Assembly (NCBI GenBank): GCA_910577255.1
Contig: CAJTMH010000001.1
Coordinates: forward strand, 248,001 to 312,000
Origin: an uncultured Duncaniella sp.
GTDB lineage: Bacteria; Bacteroidota; Bacteroidia; Bacteroidales; Muribaculaceae
DNA: 64,000 nt
Direction of reading: 5' to 3'
Part shown: positions 25,655 through 34,935 of the stretch, one piece after another
How positions within the stretch are numbered: the stretch's first letter is position 1
Layout: every line of letters begins with the position of its first letter
Notes under the pieces: model-generated
Database searches by the model: none
The model's input: the letters and a program-made list of their open reading frames with translations, nothing else
What the model was told of the DNA's origin: nothing
Position numbers and translations under genes: made by a program

Positions 25655-26086
25655 AAAAAGGTAGCAGGGCTATAAGCCGGGTTATGTCGTCGCGGGACTT
25701 CTATATGGCCGAAGCCATAAGGTTGCCGCGGCGGTCATGTCATTTATCTAAGTGGTGCCTCGCTCTGCTTCGGCACTCGAGCAGCCTACCCCCCGGCGAT
25801 GGACGAGCAATCCATTGTGGCATTCTCGAAGAAACATTTCCACATGCCGGTATACATGGCCTTGCAACCCATAAGACGTGCGGCATGCTATGTCGCCATA
25901 GCATCCGGTGGGCTCTTACCCCACCTTTTCACCATTGCCTCCATAAGAAGGCTGTTATTTTCTGTCACGTTACTCTGCCGTCACCGACAGCTTACTGTTA
26001 GAAAGTATGGTGCTCTGTGTTGCCCGGACTTTCCTCTTGCCGCTCAGGTTTCCCCTCGGCAAGCGACACGACCGTCCTGCTACCGT
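25655..26086 (-). ncRNA. rnpB: RNase P RNA
   Basis: The minus strand carries the P4 core GAGGAAAGTCCGGGC (26036-26022) and, near the 3' end, the matching ACATAACCCGGCTTATA element (about 25687-25671). The two ends pair through GGTAGCAGG (26083-26075) and CCTGCTACC (25668-25660), forming P1, and the 3' end is followed by TTTTTTATTTTAT. The total length of about 430 nt fits bacterial type A RNA. It is the catalytic subunit that matures the 5' ends of tRNAs. Confidence 0.95.
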
Positions 26087-26089
26087 CTA

Positions 26090-26097
26090 CAAAATTA
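26090..26097 (-). promoter_or_regulatory. Promoter -7 element of rnpB
   Basis: TAATTTTG on the minus strand (26097-26090) places the start site at about 26083, the 5' end of the P1 helix. Confidence 0.65.
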
Positions 26098-26172
26098 GTA
26101 ATTATATTTCAAATCTCTTGCACTTAGCCCATTTTTATTGTATTTTTACATCCTATAATTGATAATTTGTCT

Positions 26173-28644
26173 ATGACTTTTGCTGAAGTTTTATTGCCGG
26201 TGCCTATTCAGGGGACTTTTACTTACAGTATACCTCAGGAGATGGAGGGAACTGTGAAAGTGGGTCACAGGGTTATAGTGCCTTTTGGTCGTAAGAAATT
26301 CTATACTGGTATAGTGGCGGCTTTGACTCCAATCGCCCCCAAGGGATATGAGGTAAAGGAGATCGCGATACTTATAGACAATGATCCGGTGGTACGTCAT
26401 CCTCAGCTTAAATTCTGGCAGTGGGTCGCCGACTATTACCTTTGCACTCCCGGCGAGGTCTTTAAGGCCGCAGTGCCCGCCGGACTGAAGATCGAGAGTG
26501 AGACATTCATCTCCCTCGCTCCTGATTATGAGGAGTCGCCGGAGGCTCGGCTATCTGACCGGGAGTTGGTGATAATGGAGATTCTACTCACGTCTGACAA
26601 AAAAATCACGCTTGACGCCCTTGGTAAAAAAACAGGATTCTCGTCAATCGGCCCCCTGGTGAATTCATTACTTGAAAAGGGCGCGGTGATTATCTCGGAA
26701 AATTTAGTGGAACGGTATCGGTCACGCAAGGAGTGTTATGTGAGACTAACAGTTCAACGCGATGATTCCGCTGCATTGCATGAGGCTTTTGATTCGGTCC
26801 GTAATGGCTCTAAGCAGCAGACTGCGCTGATAGCACTGATAGAACTCTCGGGATTCATGCGTAAGAGTCAGTCAGAGCTTACAGAGGTGACTCGTTCGGA
26901 ACTTCTTGAAAAATCAGGCGTTACGACATCGGTGCTTGCTTCGATGGCCAAAAAGGGAATAATTGAAATCTACCATAAGGAAATCAGCCGGTTCAGTTAC
27001 TCCGGTCTTGTGAGCGGTGTGATGCCATCCCTTTCCGAACCTCAGGGGGGCGCTCTTGATAAGATTCACAAGTCGTGGCTCGATAAGGATATAACCCTCC
27101 TTCACGGTGTCACATCGAGTGGGAAGACGGAGATTTATATCCATCTTATAGATTATGTGATGCGACAGGGGAGACAGGCTCTGTATCTGGTGCCTGAGAT
27201 AGCATTGACCACCCAACTTACAGGTCGTCTGCAAAAAGTGTTTGGCGACAAGGTGTTGATATATCACTCCAAGTTCTCCGACAATGAGCGTGTGGATATA
27301 TGGAAAAAACTTCTCGCGTCCTCCGAACCATGTGTAGTCATAGGTGCTCGTTCATCTGTGTTTCTGCCTTACTCATCATTGGGGCTCGTGATAATCGACG
27401 AGGAGCATGAACAGGCTTACAAGCAGCAGGATCCGGCTCCGAGATATAATGCACGTGATGCGGCCATAGTACTGGCATCCATGCATGGGGCCAAGGTGCT
27501 CCTTGGCAGTGCTACTCCGGCTGTCGACACGTATTATAAGGCCAAGACCGGACGATTCGGCCTTGTGGAGCTTAAAGAGCGTTATGAAGGGGCGAGCTTG
27601 CCTAAAATGGAACTCATAGACATGGCATCTGCAAGGAAAAAAGGTGAGGTGAGCGGTACATTCTCGCTTCTCACACGCAGATTGGTAAATGAGTCATTGG
27701 CCGGTGGTAAACAAGCTATATTATTCCTTAATCGACGCGGTTATGCCCCGATAGCAAGGTGTAAAATGTGTGGTTATGTGCCCAAATGCGACAATTGTGA
27801 CGTATCGCTCACCTATCATCGCCATTCCGACAAGTTGATATGCCATTACTGTGGAACCCCTTACAGTGTTCCTGAGGTGTGCCCGGCCTGCAAGGAGCCT
27901 GGCATAGAGGTGCTTGGATATGGCACTGAACGTGTGGAAGAGGAGATTGACTCGTTGTTCCCTACGGCGAAGATTGCGAGGATGGATCTGGACACTACCA
28001 GATGCAAGGATGGTTATGAAAATATCATAGAAGAGTTTTCAAAAGGGAGAGCTCAGATTCTTGTGGGGACTCAGATGGTCACTAAAGGCCTGGATTTCGA
28101 CAATGTCAGCGTGGTTGGAGTCATCAATGCTGACAGCATGATTAATTTCCCTGATTTCAGAGCGTCGGAGAGGGCTTTCAACATGATAGAGCAGGTAGCA
28201 GGACGTGCCGGTCGGAGACATTCGGAAGGGACGGTTGCCATACAGACCTATAATCCGGCCCATCCTATATTCCCATATCTACTTACGCATGACTACGAGG
28301 GATTCTATGACCATGAAATAGAGGAACGTCGCCAGTACAATTATCCGCCATTTGTACGCGTGATATATGTGTACGTCAAGCACAAGGATCAGACCGCTGT
28401 ATCAACTATCGCTTTTGATCTTGCCGACAGACTGCGACGTCTGCTTGGTAACCGTGTGAGCGGTCCCGACGAACCGTCGGTGGCGAGAGTTCAGAGCTTG
28501 TATATAAGAAGGATAATGCTTAAGGTCGAGGTAAATGCCTCGATATCGAAGGTAAAGGATTTGCTGCGTAACGTGCAGATAGAAATGGTCAACACCAAAA
28601 AACTTTCAGGAGCGGTGCTTTACTACGATGTGGATCCAATGTAG
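26173..28644 (+). CDS. priA: Primosomal protein N' (PriA helicase)
   Basis: About 823 residues from the ATG at 26173 (a TTG two codons earlier is less likely). It has the 3'BD N-terminal domain (TFAEVLLPVPIQGTFTY), winged helix, Walker A GVTSSGKTE near 311-319, the DEEH box IIDEEHEQ, a zinc-binding insert with paired CxxC motifs (CKMCGYVPKCDNC, CHYCG, CPACKE) and helicase motifs up to QVAGRAGR. PriA restarts stalled forks by loading DnaB. Its last 39 bases overlap the VanZ-family gene on the other strand. Confidence 0.96.
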   Translation: MTFAEVLLPVPIQGTFTYSIPQEMEGTVKVGHRVIVPFGRKKFYTGIVAALTPIAPKGYEVKEIAILIDNDPVVRHPQLKFWQWVADYYLCTPGEVFKAAVPAGLKIESETFISLAPDYEESPEARLSDRELVIMEILLTSDKKITLDALGKKTGFSSIGPLVNSLLEKGAVIISENLVERYRSRKECYVRLTVQRDDSAALHEAFDSVRNGSKQQTALIALIELSGFMRKSQSELTEVTRSELLEKSGVTTSVLASMAKKGIIEIYHKEISRFSYSGLVSGVMPSLSEPQGGALDKIHKSWLDKDITLLHGVTSSGKTEIYIHLIDYVMRQGRQALYLVPEIALTTQLTGRLQKVFGDKVLIYHSKFSDNERVDIWKKLLASSEPCVVIGARSSVFLPYSSLGLVIIDEEHEQAYKQQDPAPRYNARDAAIVLASMHGAKVLLGSATPAVDTYYKAKTGRFGLVELKERYEGASLPKMELIDMASARKKGEVSGTFSLLTRRLVNESLAGGKQAILFLNRRGYAPIARCKMCGYVPKCDNCDVSLTYHRHSDKLICHYCGTPYSVPEVCPACKEPGIEVLGYGTERVEEEIDSLFPTAKIARMDLDTTRCKDGYENIIEEFSKGRAQILVGTQMVTKGLDFDNVSVVGVINADSMINFPDFRASERAFNMIEQVAGRAGRRHSEGTVAIQTYNPAHPIFPYLLTHDYEGFYDHEIEERRQYNYPPFVRVIYVYVKHKDQTAVSTIAFDLADRLRRLLGNRVSGPDEPSVARVQSLYIRRIMLKVEVNASISKVKDLLRNVQIEMVNTKKLSGAVLYYDVDPM

Positions 28645-28971
28645 GGCATAGCATATCGGGACTGCTGTAAACGCTCCGGCTGTATTGGCCATCGCATCCC
28701 ATACATCATTGCCTGTACGTCCCATCTGCATGTACGCCTGAAGCCATTCCACTACACATCCGAAAATTGCCGACATGAGGGCGGCAAGAAGTGCCCCTTT
28801 TATGCCGCAAGGATGAGATGCGCGCCAACGGTCGAAAATATATGTTCCTGTGAGGCCGCCGAACATCATGAAATGAGCTATCTTGTCGGCTCCCGGGAAT
28901 AAAGGAAGTTCCTCCTCCCCAAATGGTTTGGGAAGGAGGGTGAGATAGAGTATCACCACGATGACTGACAT
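28606..28971 (-). CDS. VanZ-like family membrane protein
   Basis: At least 121 residues with the VanZ pattern: LYLTLLPKPF, the conserved GADKIAHFMMFGGL, EWLQAYM and GRTGNDVWDAMANTAG motifs, and three or four membrane helices. The annotated ATG at 28971 truncates the usual N-terminus: upstream the frame stays open for 14 codons (KKYFKHIPDYQLT, family-like) to a CTG at 29013, with no ATG, GTG or TTG, so either a CTG start or the shorter form is used. Function unknown; the family is named for a teicoplanin-resistance gene. Its 3' end overlaps priA by 39 bases. Confidence 0.82.
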   Translation of the reverse strand: MSVIVVILYLTLLPKPFGEEELPLFPGADKIAHFMMFGGLTGTYIFDRWRASHPCGIKGALLAALMSAIFGCVVEWLQAYMQMGRTGNDVWDAMANTAGAFTAVPICYALHWIHIVVKHRS

Positions 28972-29025
28972 CGTGAGTTGATAATCAGGGATATGTTTGA
29001 AATATTTTTTCAGGACTTTTCAGGC

Positions 29026-29577
29026 TTATTTATTAAATGCCCAATAGTTGTCCATAGCCATCTGGCGATATGCCAAAAGACCGTTGGCTGAAAGTTCAAC
29101 CACCTGACGGCTTCCGTCGGCGGCAGGCATTGCCACATGGTTCTCATCAATGAAAGTCATGAACTCATAGCTGTTACCGTCGGGGAGAACCACACTCCAG
29201 GTCTGATCATCAACATCGAAGTCGAAACGCACGACAGACTTGTCGTTTTCAGATGTGATAGTGTAGCCCTTGCCATCGCATTCCACGAGGTAGCGGCCAT
29301 CCTTGCCATCGATTACTTTTTTGCCTGAAGCCACAGGGTTGCTGCCGCTCCAAAACTCTATGGAGTTAATCACAAGAGCATCCGCGATTACTGACACTTC
29401 ATATACCGGAATGATCCAGAATGCGAAGAACACGAGCTCGTTGACAAATTTGTTGCCTACTTGCTTATTCCATCCAAGAAGCTTGTTGGTGAGTGAAAAA
29501 CTTCCGATACATGATGACATCATCATGGATCCGGTCAATGCCACTACGAGGGCAACAGGTAAAATACGTTTTTTCAT
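29026..29577 (-). CDS. DUF3332-family lipoprotein
   Basis: A 183-residue protein with a lipoprotein signal (lipobox MSSC at about residues 20-23) followed by the DUF3332 pattern SFSLTNKLLGWNKQVGNKFVNELVFF and a membrane-like helix (FWIIPVYEVSVIADALVI). The rest is beta-rich (DGKGYTITSENDKSVVRFDF). Family members are exported Bacteroidetes and Proteobacteria proteins of unknown function. The gene lies 64 bases from mltF and probably follows it in the same transcript. Confidence 0.83.
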   Translation of the reverse strand: MKKRILPVALVVALTGSMMMSSCIGSFSLTNKLLGWNKQVGNKFVNELVFFAFWIIPVYEVSVIADALVINSIEFWSGSNPVASGKKVIDGKDGRYLVECDGKGYTITSENDKSVVRFDFDVDDQTWSVVLPDGNSYEFMTFIDENHVAMPAADGSRQVVELSANGLLAYRQMAMDNYWAFNK

Positions 29578-29641
29578 CTGACTGATTTGTTATTTTAGGG
29601 ATAAATAGTTGAAAAAATGTCGTTTATATGTGGTTGCTGTT

Positions 29642-31039
29642 TTAAGCCTTTGTCCTAGCTTTGCTATAAAATGAATAGACGCGGTTGACATAATCAAATG
29701 TTTCACGGCCTCGTGAATAACCATATTTGACCACCGGATCTTTATAGTACTTGGGGTTTGATTTCCACAGTATGGCTTTTGCCACATTGTTGTCCCATTT
29801 CTGCGGATTAAGACCATATTTTTTCGCAAGGGCTATAGCGTCATACACATGGGCTATTCCTGAGTTATATGCAGCGATGACAAACTTTTTACGCTCGTTC
29901 TCGTCAGGGACTTTCGATGCGAGTTGTTTGTCAAGATCTCGCAGTAGTTTAAGCGCGGTCTCGATGGCTATGTCATTTTTCATGACTGATTTGGCTGTTT
30001 GGCCATACCCTTTGGCTGTGCGCGGCATTATCTGCATCAATCCTCGTGCACCGGCCCACGACACGGCTGTAGAGTCAAACTTGCTCTCCACATACGCTTG
30101 TGACGCAAGAAGTTTCCAGTCCCAGTCGTAGTCAGCGGCATATTTCCTGAACAGGTGGTCAAACGGTGAGACCATGCTGCTATTCAGTGTGAATGGATTG
30201 CTACCGATTTCATTTTTGCTCAGCTCGAAGTATCGCTTCAGGAGTTGGGCCTGTTCGCTGCGGGGTTTGTCTTGGTTCAGCCATGCGTTGATGCTGTCGC
30301 CGAGCCAAGCTTTATCAGGCGCGACTGCCCAACTGGAGCGCTGCTCAAAGCTTAATGGGAGAGTGATGTCCAGGTCGTTATAGTATGTCTTGTTGATTCT
30401 GGCAATGTCACTGTCAACCACTGTCAACGGAATGGACCCTTCGCTCACCATGGCAATAAGGTCCTCGGTAATCATTGTGTCGCGGTTTACGGTATGGATA
30501 TTGATTCCGCCACCCACTTCCTGGTTGAGATTGCGGATGCGAGCCTCATATTTAGAGTCGGCTTCCACATATACATCTTTGCCTACGAGATCTGTGACAT
30601 CTGTTATGAGTTCCGCTTCACCTTTTTTAGGCTGCACAAGTACTTGGGTGGTTATATTCTCAGGGCCGCAAGGCACCACTCGTTCCTTGTACTCGGCTGT
30701 AATCGGCACCTCATAGGCAATAAGATCCACTTTGCCTGAATCAAGCATCTCGATGGCACGTGAAAGTGACGGCGCGAGTTCGAGTTTAAGAGCCACATCT
30801 TTATCCATGGCCAAGGCAGTGACCAGTTCATAGTCATAGCCCATCTCCTGTCCTCGATATATGAAGTAGGCTTCCGGGCTATAAAGTGTTGCCACTTTCA
30901 AAGTGTCCGGGAAGCGATGTTCCACGTTGTCAGAGCCGTTTGCCGATCTCTCATTAGCTTTCTTGCCTCCGCATGCACCCACGAGTGTTGATGCTGTCAA
31001 CAGGCACGCGATGCCTAAAATATGTAACCCATTTCTCAT
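29642..31039 (-). CDS. mltF: Membrane-bound lytic murein transglycosylase F-like lipoprotein
   Basis: A 465-residue lipoprotein (lipobox VGAC, C23) with an amino-acid-binding-protein-like domain (about 45-270) and a C-terminal SLT lytic transglycosylase domain. The catalytic glutamate is E318 in AYVESKFD, followed by WAGARGLMQIMPRTA. MltF cleaves peptidoglycan glycan strands to form anhydromuramyl ends; the N-terminal domain senses muropeptides in related enzymes. The membrane anchor is lipid, placing it in the periplasm, probably at the outer membrane. Confidence 0.92.
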   Translation of the reverse strand: MRNGLHILGIACLLTASTLVGACGGKKANERSANGSDNVEHRFPDTLKVATLYSPEAYFIYRGQEMGYDYELVTALAMDKDVALKLELAPSLSRAIEMLDSGKVDLIAYEVPITAEYKERVVPCGPENITTQVLVQPKKGEAELITDVTDLVGKDVYVEADSKYEARIRNLNQEVGGGINIHTVNRDTMITEDLIAMVSEGSIPLTVVDSDIARINKTYYNDLDITLPLSFEQRSSWAVAPDKAWLGDSINAWLNQDKPRSEQAQLLKRYFELSKNEIGSNPFTLNSSMVSPFDHLFRKYAADYDWDWKLLASQAYVESKFDSTAVSWAGARGLMQIMPRTAKGYGQTAKSVMKNDIAIETALKLLRDLDKQLASKVPDENERKKFVIAAYNSGIAHVYDAIALAKKYGLNPQKWDNNVAKAILWKSNPKYYKDPVVKYGYSRGRETFDYVNRVYSFYSKARTKA

Positions 31040-31121
31040 ATACTGTTTTGTTTAATGTGAAGTTAATATTGCACTTGTGAGATTGGGTATTAGGTTTTTG
31101 GCTGAATGGACCTACGCGAGA

Positions 31122-32288
31122 TCAATATTCAAATGTACCGTATTCCGAGGTGATGGTAAGCTTATTGGCAGGTGCTTCTTCAACGCGGCCCACAATCTGG
31201 GCATCTATGCCGAAGCTGTTGGCAATCTCGATAACCTTTCCGGCTGCCTCGGGACGGACATATATTTCCATACGATGTCCCATATTGAACACCTTGTACA
31301 TTTCGCTCCATGGGGTTCCGCTTTCTTTCTGGATCAATTCAAAGAGCGGAGGGATGGGAAAGAGATTATCCTTTATTACATGCTTATTCTCAACGAAATG
31401 CAACACCTTAGTCTGAGCACCGCCTGTACAGTGTACCATACCGTCAATATCGGGGCGCATTTCCTGTAAGAGCTTTTTGATGACAGGCGCATAAGTGCGG
31501 GTGGGCGAGAGCACCAGTTCGCCTGCGGGAATTGGTGAACTTTCAACCGTGTCGGTGAGTTTCTTCGAGCCTGAATAAACAAGGTCGGATGGTACTGCTG
31601 CATCGAAAGTCTCGGGATACTTTTCAGCAAGATATTTCGAGAACACATCGTGACGAGCCGAGGTAAGGCCGTTGCTGCCCATACCTCCATTATATTTTGT
31701 CTCATACGTGGCTTGTCCAAACGATGCCAGTCCCACAATCACGTCACCGCCTTTGATGTTGGCATTGTCTATGACATCCGAGCGACGCATGCGGCAAGTT
31801 ACAGTCGAGTCGACAATAATGGTGCGTACCAGGTCACCGACGTCAGCGGTTTCACCACCTGTGGAGTATATGCCGACGCCAAGTTCGCGCAGTTGAGCGA
31901 GAATTTCCTCGGTTCCGTTGATTATCGCTGAGATAACCTCGCCGGGGATAAGATTTTTGTTTCGTCCTATAGTGGATGATACAAGAATGTTGTCGGTGGC
32001 GCCTACACAGAGCAAGTCGTCAATGTTCATTATGAGCGCGTCCTGCGCAATCCCTTTCCACACCGACAGATCACCTGTTTCACGCCAATAGGCATAAGCA
32101 AGCGATGACTTGGTGCCGGCTCCGTCAGCATGCATTATGTTGCACCATTCAGGGTCGCCACCGAGAATGTCAGGAATGATTTTGCAGAAGGCCTTCGGGA
32201 ATATGCCTTTGTCAACATTTTTAATAGCATTGTGGACATCCTCTTTTGAGGCTGATACACCGCGAAGATTATAGCGCTGGTCACTCAT
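31122..32288 (-). CDS. purM: Phosphoribosylformylglycinamidine cyclo-ligase (AIR synthase)
   Basis: 388 residues from the ATG at 32288 (a longer frame begins at 32318 but adds nothing conserved). MSDQRYNLRGVSASKEDVHNAI is the N-terminus typical of the long Bacteroidetes form; HADGAGTKSSLAY and the ICVGATDNILVSS region (LLCVGATDNILVSS) and GGETADVGDLV are the PurM nucleotide/substrate motifs. It makes AIR from FGAM with ATP in purine synthesis. A consensus-like promoter lies at 32351-32381. Confidence 0.93.
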   Translation of the reverse strand: MSDQRYNLRGVSASKEDVHNAIKNVDKGIFPKAFCKIIPDILGGDPEWCNIMHADGAGTKSSLAYAYWRETGDLSVWKGIAQDALIMNIDDLLCVGATDNILVSSTIGRNKNLIPGEVISAIINGTEEILAQLRELGVGIYSTGGETADVGDLVRTIIVDSTVTCRMRRSDVIDNANIKGGDVIVGLASFGQATYETKYNGGMGSNGLTSARHDVFSKYLAEKYPETFDAAVPSDLVYSGSKKLTDTVESSPIPAGELVLSPTRTYAPVIKKLLQEMRPDIDGMVHCTGGAQTKVLHFVENKHVIKDNLFPIPPLFELIQKESGTPWSEMYKVFNMGHRMEIYVRPEAAGKVIEIANSFGIDAQIVGRVEEAPANKLTITSEYGTFEY

Positions 32289-32350
32289 AATTAATTCGTA
32301 CACGTGAATGTTAAACAAAATCCATCCGTGATGGGTTGAGAAATTTTTTA

Positions 32351-32381
32351 CAAAGTTAGTAATTTTTGTTTAAATTTCAAT
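32351..32381 (-). promoter_or_regulatory. Promoter of purM
   Basis: Minus strand ATTG (32381-32378), 19 bp, TAACTTTG (32358-32351). Predicted start near 32344, leader about 55 nt. No purine riboswitch fold was recognised in that leader. Confidence 0.6.
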
Positions 32382-32394
32382 AATGTCGAATCTA

Positions 32395-33531
32395 TCACAC
32401 GGGAATTGACATCATCGGGATATCGGAATGGAATAGGAGCTTGTGGGCGAGAGTGGGGTTGAATATTCTCGCGAAAATATTTTTCCGGCGGGTCGGTAGC
32501 ACAATCAAATCGATGTGACGCTCCTTTTGAAGGAGCGAGAAGTCCTCGACGGCATTTTTCATCGTCATTGGAGCTATGGCGAAGGTATAAGCCGGATAAT
32601 TCTTTTTGCAGTAATCAAGCAGATTGTTCAACCCGGCCGGATTTCCGTCGGGCATTTTCCTGGAGGGAATACCGACGAGTGTCACGTCAAGGGATATGTC
32701 GGGGAAAACTCGGTAGAGGGCGTCGAGCGCCAGGATATCTTCCTGTTGTGTGGTGGTGAAATAAACCACTTTGTGGAGGTCGGCCAAAGAGCGTAAAGGT
32801 GTCGACTGCGGCACGGTGAATACTGTGGTGCGGCAATTGTCAAGAACTTCGGCTGTGACACTTCCCACAAGGTTCCGGTTCTCTTTGTTGGTGCCCCGGG
32901 TCCCCATGACAATCAGAAGCGGATGGTGAGTGGTTGCATAGTCATCAATGACTTCTTCTGGAAGCCCTTCGGATATTTCAGATGTGAATTTGACAGGAGG
33001 AATGACGCCATCCTTTATTTTTTCCCTAAGGACGTTTTCAAATTCCTTCATGCGGTCTTTTGCTATATTTCGAAGAGTCCGGTCCTCCTTCTCTTCCTCG
33101 ATTATATTTGTGTCAGGCTCAAATGTCATGGTGGCCGACAACTGCAGAGCGGCCCCGTTGGTCATAATAGGGTCGGCGAAAGTGTGGAGAAGGTGTATTG
33201 TGCCTTTATGGGCTTCCGCTATATGAAATGCGAGAGCCGTGGCCTGAAGGGAATAGTCTGAGAAATCCACCGGTACTAACACTTGAGCGCCATTTACATC
33301 GGCATCCTTCTGGGCTGATGGAGCAAATATCTCAATGTTCTCTATGACACGAAGCGCAAGCGGAAGTTCATTCTCCGGTATGCGTACTCTGATACCCGAC
33401 GATATGACCGGATTGGTGAGGTTGACATTCTGGAGAACGACTTTTAACCCTTCGCTTTCAAGGATTGACTTCAGCTGGTGTGCTTTGTCATAAGTGTGGA
33501 TTGCCACTGTTATAAGCCGGTCGGAATTCAT
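32395..33531 (-). CDS. Tandem universal stress protein with N-terminal DUF2007-like domain
   Basis: A 378-residue cytoplasmic protein. Residues about 85-235 form one UspA domain (QVLVPVDFSDYSLQATALAFHIA ... LIVMGTRGTNKENRNLVGS, with the ATP-binding G-x2-G-x9-G(S/T)-like loop) and residues 245-378 a second, more divergent one. Residues 1-75 are unlike Usp and resemble DUF2007 (LESEGLKVVLQNVNLTNPV ... ELPLALRVIEN), as in the small protein at 18185-18403. Usp proteins bind ATP or AMP under stress; the added domain may sense or interact. It sits 106 bp downstream of nothing obvious and is probably monocistronic. Confidence 0.82.
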   Translation of the reverse strand: MNSDRLITVAIHTYDKAHQLKSILESEGLKVVLQNVNLTNPVISSGIRVRIPENELPLALRVIENIEIFAPSAQKDADVNGAQVLVPVDFSDYSLQATALAFHIAEAHKGTIHLLHTFADPIMTNGAALQLSATMTFEPDTNIIEEEKEDRTLRNIAKDRMKEFENVLREKIKDGVIPPVKFTSEISEGLPEEVIDDYATTHHPLLIVMGTRGTNKENRNLVGSVTAEVLDNCRTTVFTVPQSTPLRSLADLHKVVYFTTTQQEDILALDALYRVFPDISLDVTLVGIPSRKMPDGNPAGLNNLLDYCKKNYPAYTFAIAPMTMKNAVEDFSLLQKERHIDLIVLPTRRKNIFARIFNPTLAHKLLFHSDIPMMSIPV

Positions 33532-33612
33532 TGTCGTATGATGATTAAATAATTGTAATCAGTATAATGTGTATCGGCCAGTAACTGATGGTGGCCAATA
33601 TATAAACAAGCG

Positions 33613-33658
33613 GAAGGACAAAAAGTCAAATTTTTAATAAAATGGCTTTTTGTCCTTC
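33613..33658 (-). terminator. Terminator-like hairpin after the small HTH gene
   Basis: Perfect 13-bp inverted repeat GAAGGACAAAAAG (33613-33625) and CTTTTTGTCCTTC (33646-33658) around an A/T-rich loop, just downstream of the gene that ends at 33681. Confidence 0.6.
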
Positions 33659-33680
33659 TCAAAATCCGTTTTTCTGAAAT

Positions 33681-33941
33681 TTAATCTTCCTTATTCTGCG
33701 TCTGGAGGATTTCTACTGCCATGTCATATATTGTGGTATCATCCAGAACAACAATGCCCCCGTTGGGTCCGGGTTCGATATGAACGCCGCAGTTTTTACC
33801 AAATTCATAGTTGGTTCCGCCAAAATAATTGCGAACTGTCTGAGGGGTCACATTTAGCTTATCAGCTATAAGGCGTACAGAACCATCGGGCAGACTGTCT
33901 TTGATGCGGCGCAGGTCGTTGAATGAGATAGTTTTAGTCAT
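33681..33941 (-). CDS. Small helix-turn-helix protein of a Bacteroidetes-type family
   Basis: An 86-residue protein. Residues 1-45 hold a helix-turn-helix (GSVRLIADKLNVTPQTVRNYFGG), followed by a short beta segment (CGVHIEPGPNGGIVVLDDTTI) and a C-terminal helix (YDMAVEIL). The shape suggests a small DNA-binding protein. I do not know its targets. It is monocistronic, closed by a hairpin at 33613-33658, and separated from the bat operon by about 200 gene-free bases. Confidence 0.72.
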   Translation of the reverse strand: MTKTISFNDLRRIKDSLPDGSVRLIADKLNVTPQTVRNYFGGTNYEFGKNCGVHIEPGPNGGIVVLDDTTIYDMAVEILQTQNKED

Positions 33942-34146
33942 GATACTTATGGGGTTTGGGGGTTAGTAGTATTGATGTTAATTATACAATGTGTAGAAGT
34001 TTAATTCCACGTCACTAAATTAGAGTTTAATTTCGGTTTTGCCAAATTATTTCTGAAAAACTTTAATATGTTATAAAACATTATTTACGGTTGAACTTTT
34101 TCAGCTGAAATTAATCTCTTGTATTCCAGCTGGCTATCCGCCGGCT

Positions 34147-34935
34147 TTATATCTTTTCGACGGCTTCAGCGTTAATCCAGGCTCTGTGGGTGTTGTCAAT
34201 CTGCACGTCATACCACATGGTGGCAACCGTATCCGTGGTGGATTTTACTGAATCCAGTATCACAACCTTGGTCCCTTCATGCAAGAGCATGGCTTCCTGG
34301 GTGCGGTCCTTTGGCTCACGTGGGGCCGTACTGAGGATGGTAGAAGGTGCGGTGATTATAGCCACATCATCGGCAGTGGCTAAAGCAGCCGACCTATATG
34401 CCAGAAAGATGAATATGCCGCAGGCTATAAATGTGAGTATGCCTCCGAAAAATCCGATTTTACGTATGATGATAATGTCGGAAAATATGTAGGCTATAAC
34501 ACCGAGAAGAGTTAGGATGAAACATCCTAACCCTATCCAGGCCCACGTGTTGGAATGAGAGGAGTTAGCGGCGGCATCGAGAGCATTTCCTATAAATGAA
34601 CCGCGTTCACCTGGACGGTCGGCTATACGTGTGTTGGCAAATTCCAGATTGTTGCGCGCATCCTCATTGGACGGATCAAGACGGAGAGCCCGCTCATAAG
34701 CGAGGATGGCTTTGCCCATCTCTCCAAGCCGGTAGTAGCAATTACCTAAATTATAATATATCATGGATGAACTGCCCGAGTTGCGTATGACATTGTTATA
34801 GAGCTCGGCTGCTTCCTGGTAGCTGTCAGTTGTATATGCCGAATCGGCTTGCTGGAGCATCGAGCTATCGGCCTTCATCTGGAAGCCGAGCGAGCATACC
34901 ATTAATGAGAAGAGGAGTGATATTATCTTTTTCAT
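34147..34935 (-). CDS. batE: BatE: TPR and SH3-like membrane protein
   Basis: A 262-residue protein with a signal peptide (1-about 22), TPR repeats (QEAAELYNNVIRNSGSSSMIYYNLGNCYYRLGEMGKAILAYERAL), two membrane helices (about 135-180) and a C-terminal SH3-like beta domain (VAIITAPSTILSTAPREPKDRTQEAMLLHEGTKVVILD; key: PS..L..AP and HEGT.V..L). It is the last gene of the Bacteroides aerotolerance operon, overlapping batD by four bases. BatE is thought to act with BatA-D at the envelope. Confidence 0.88.
   Translation of the reverse strand: MKKIISLLFSLMVCSLGFQMKADSSMLQQADSAYTTDSYQEAAELYNNVIRNSGSSSMIYYNLGNCYYRLGEMGKAILAYERALRLDPSNEDARNNLEFANTRIADRPGERGSFIGNALDAAANSSHSNTWAWIGLGCFILTLLGVIAYIFSDIIIIRKIGFFGGILTFIACGIFIFLAYRSAALATADDVAIITAPSTILSTAPREPKDRTQEAMLLHEGTKVVILDSVKSTTDTVATMWYDVQIDNTHRAWINAEAVEKI

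Noticed and set aside
32289..32344. Purine riboswitch before purM
   Set aside because: The leader is only about 55 nt and shows no three-way junction core.
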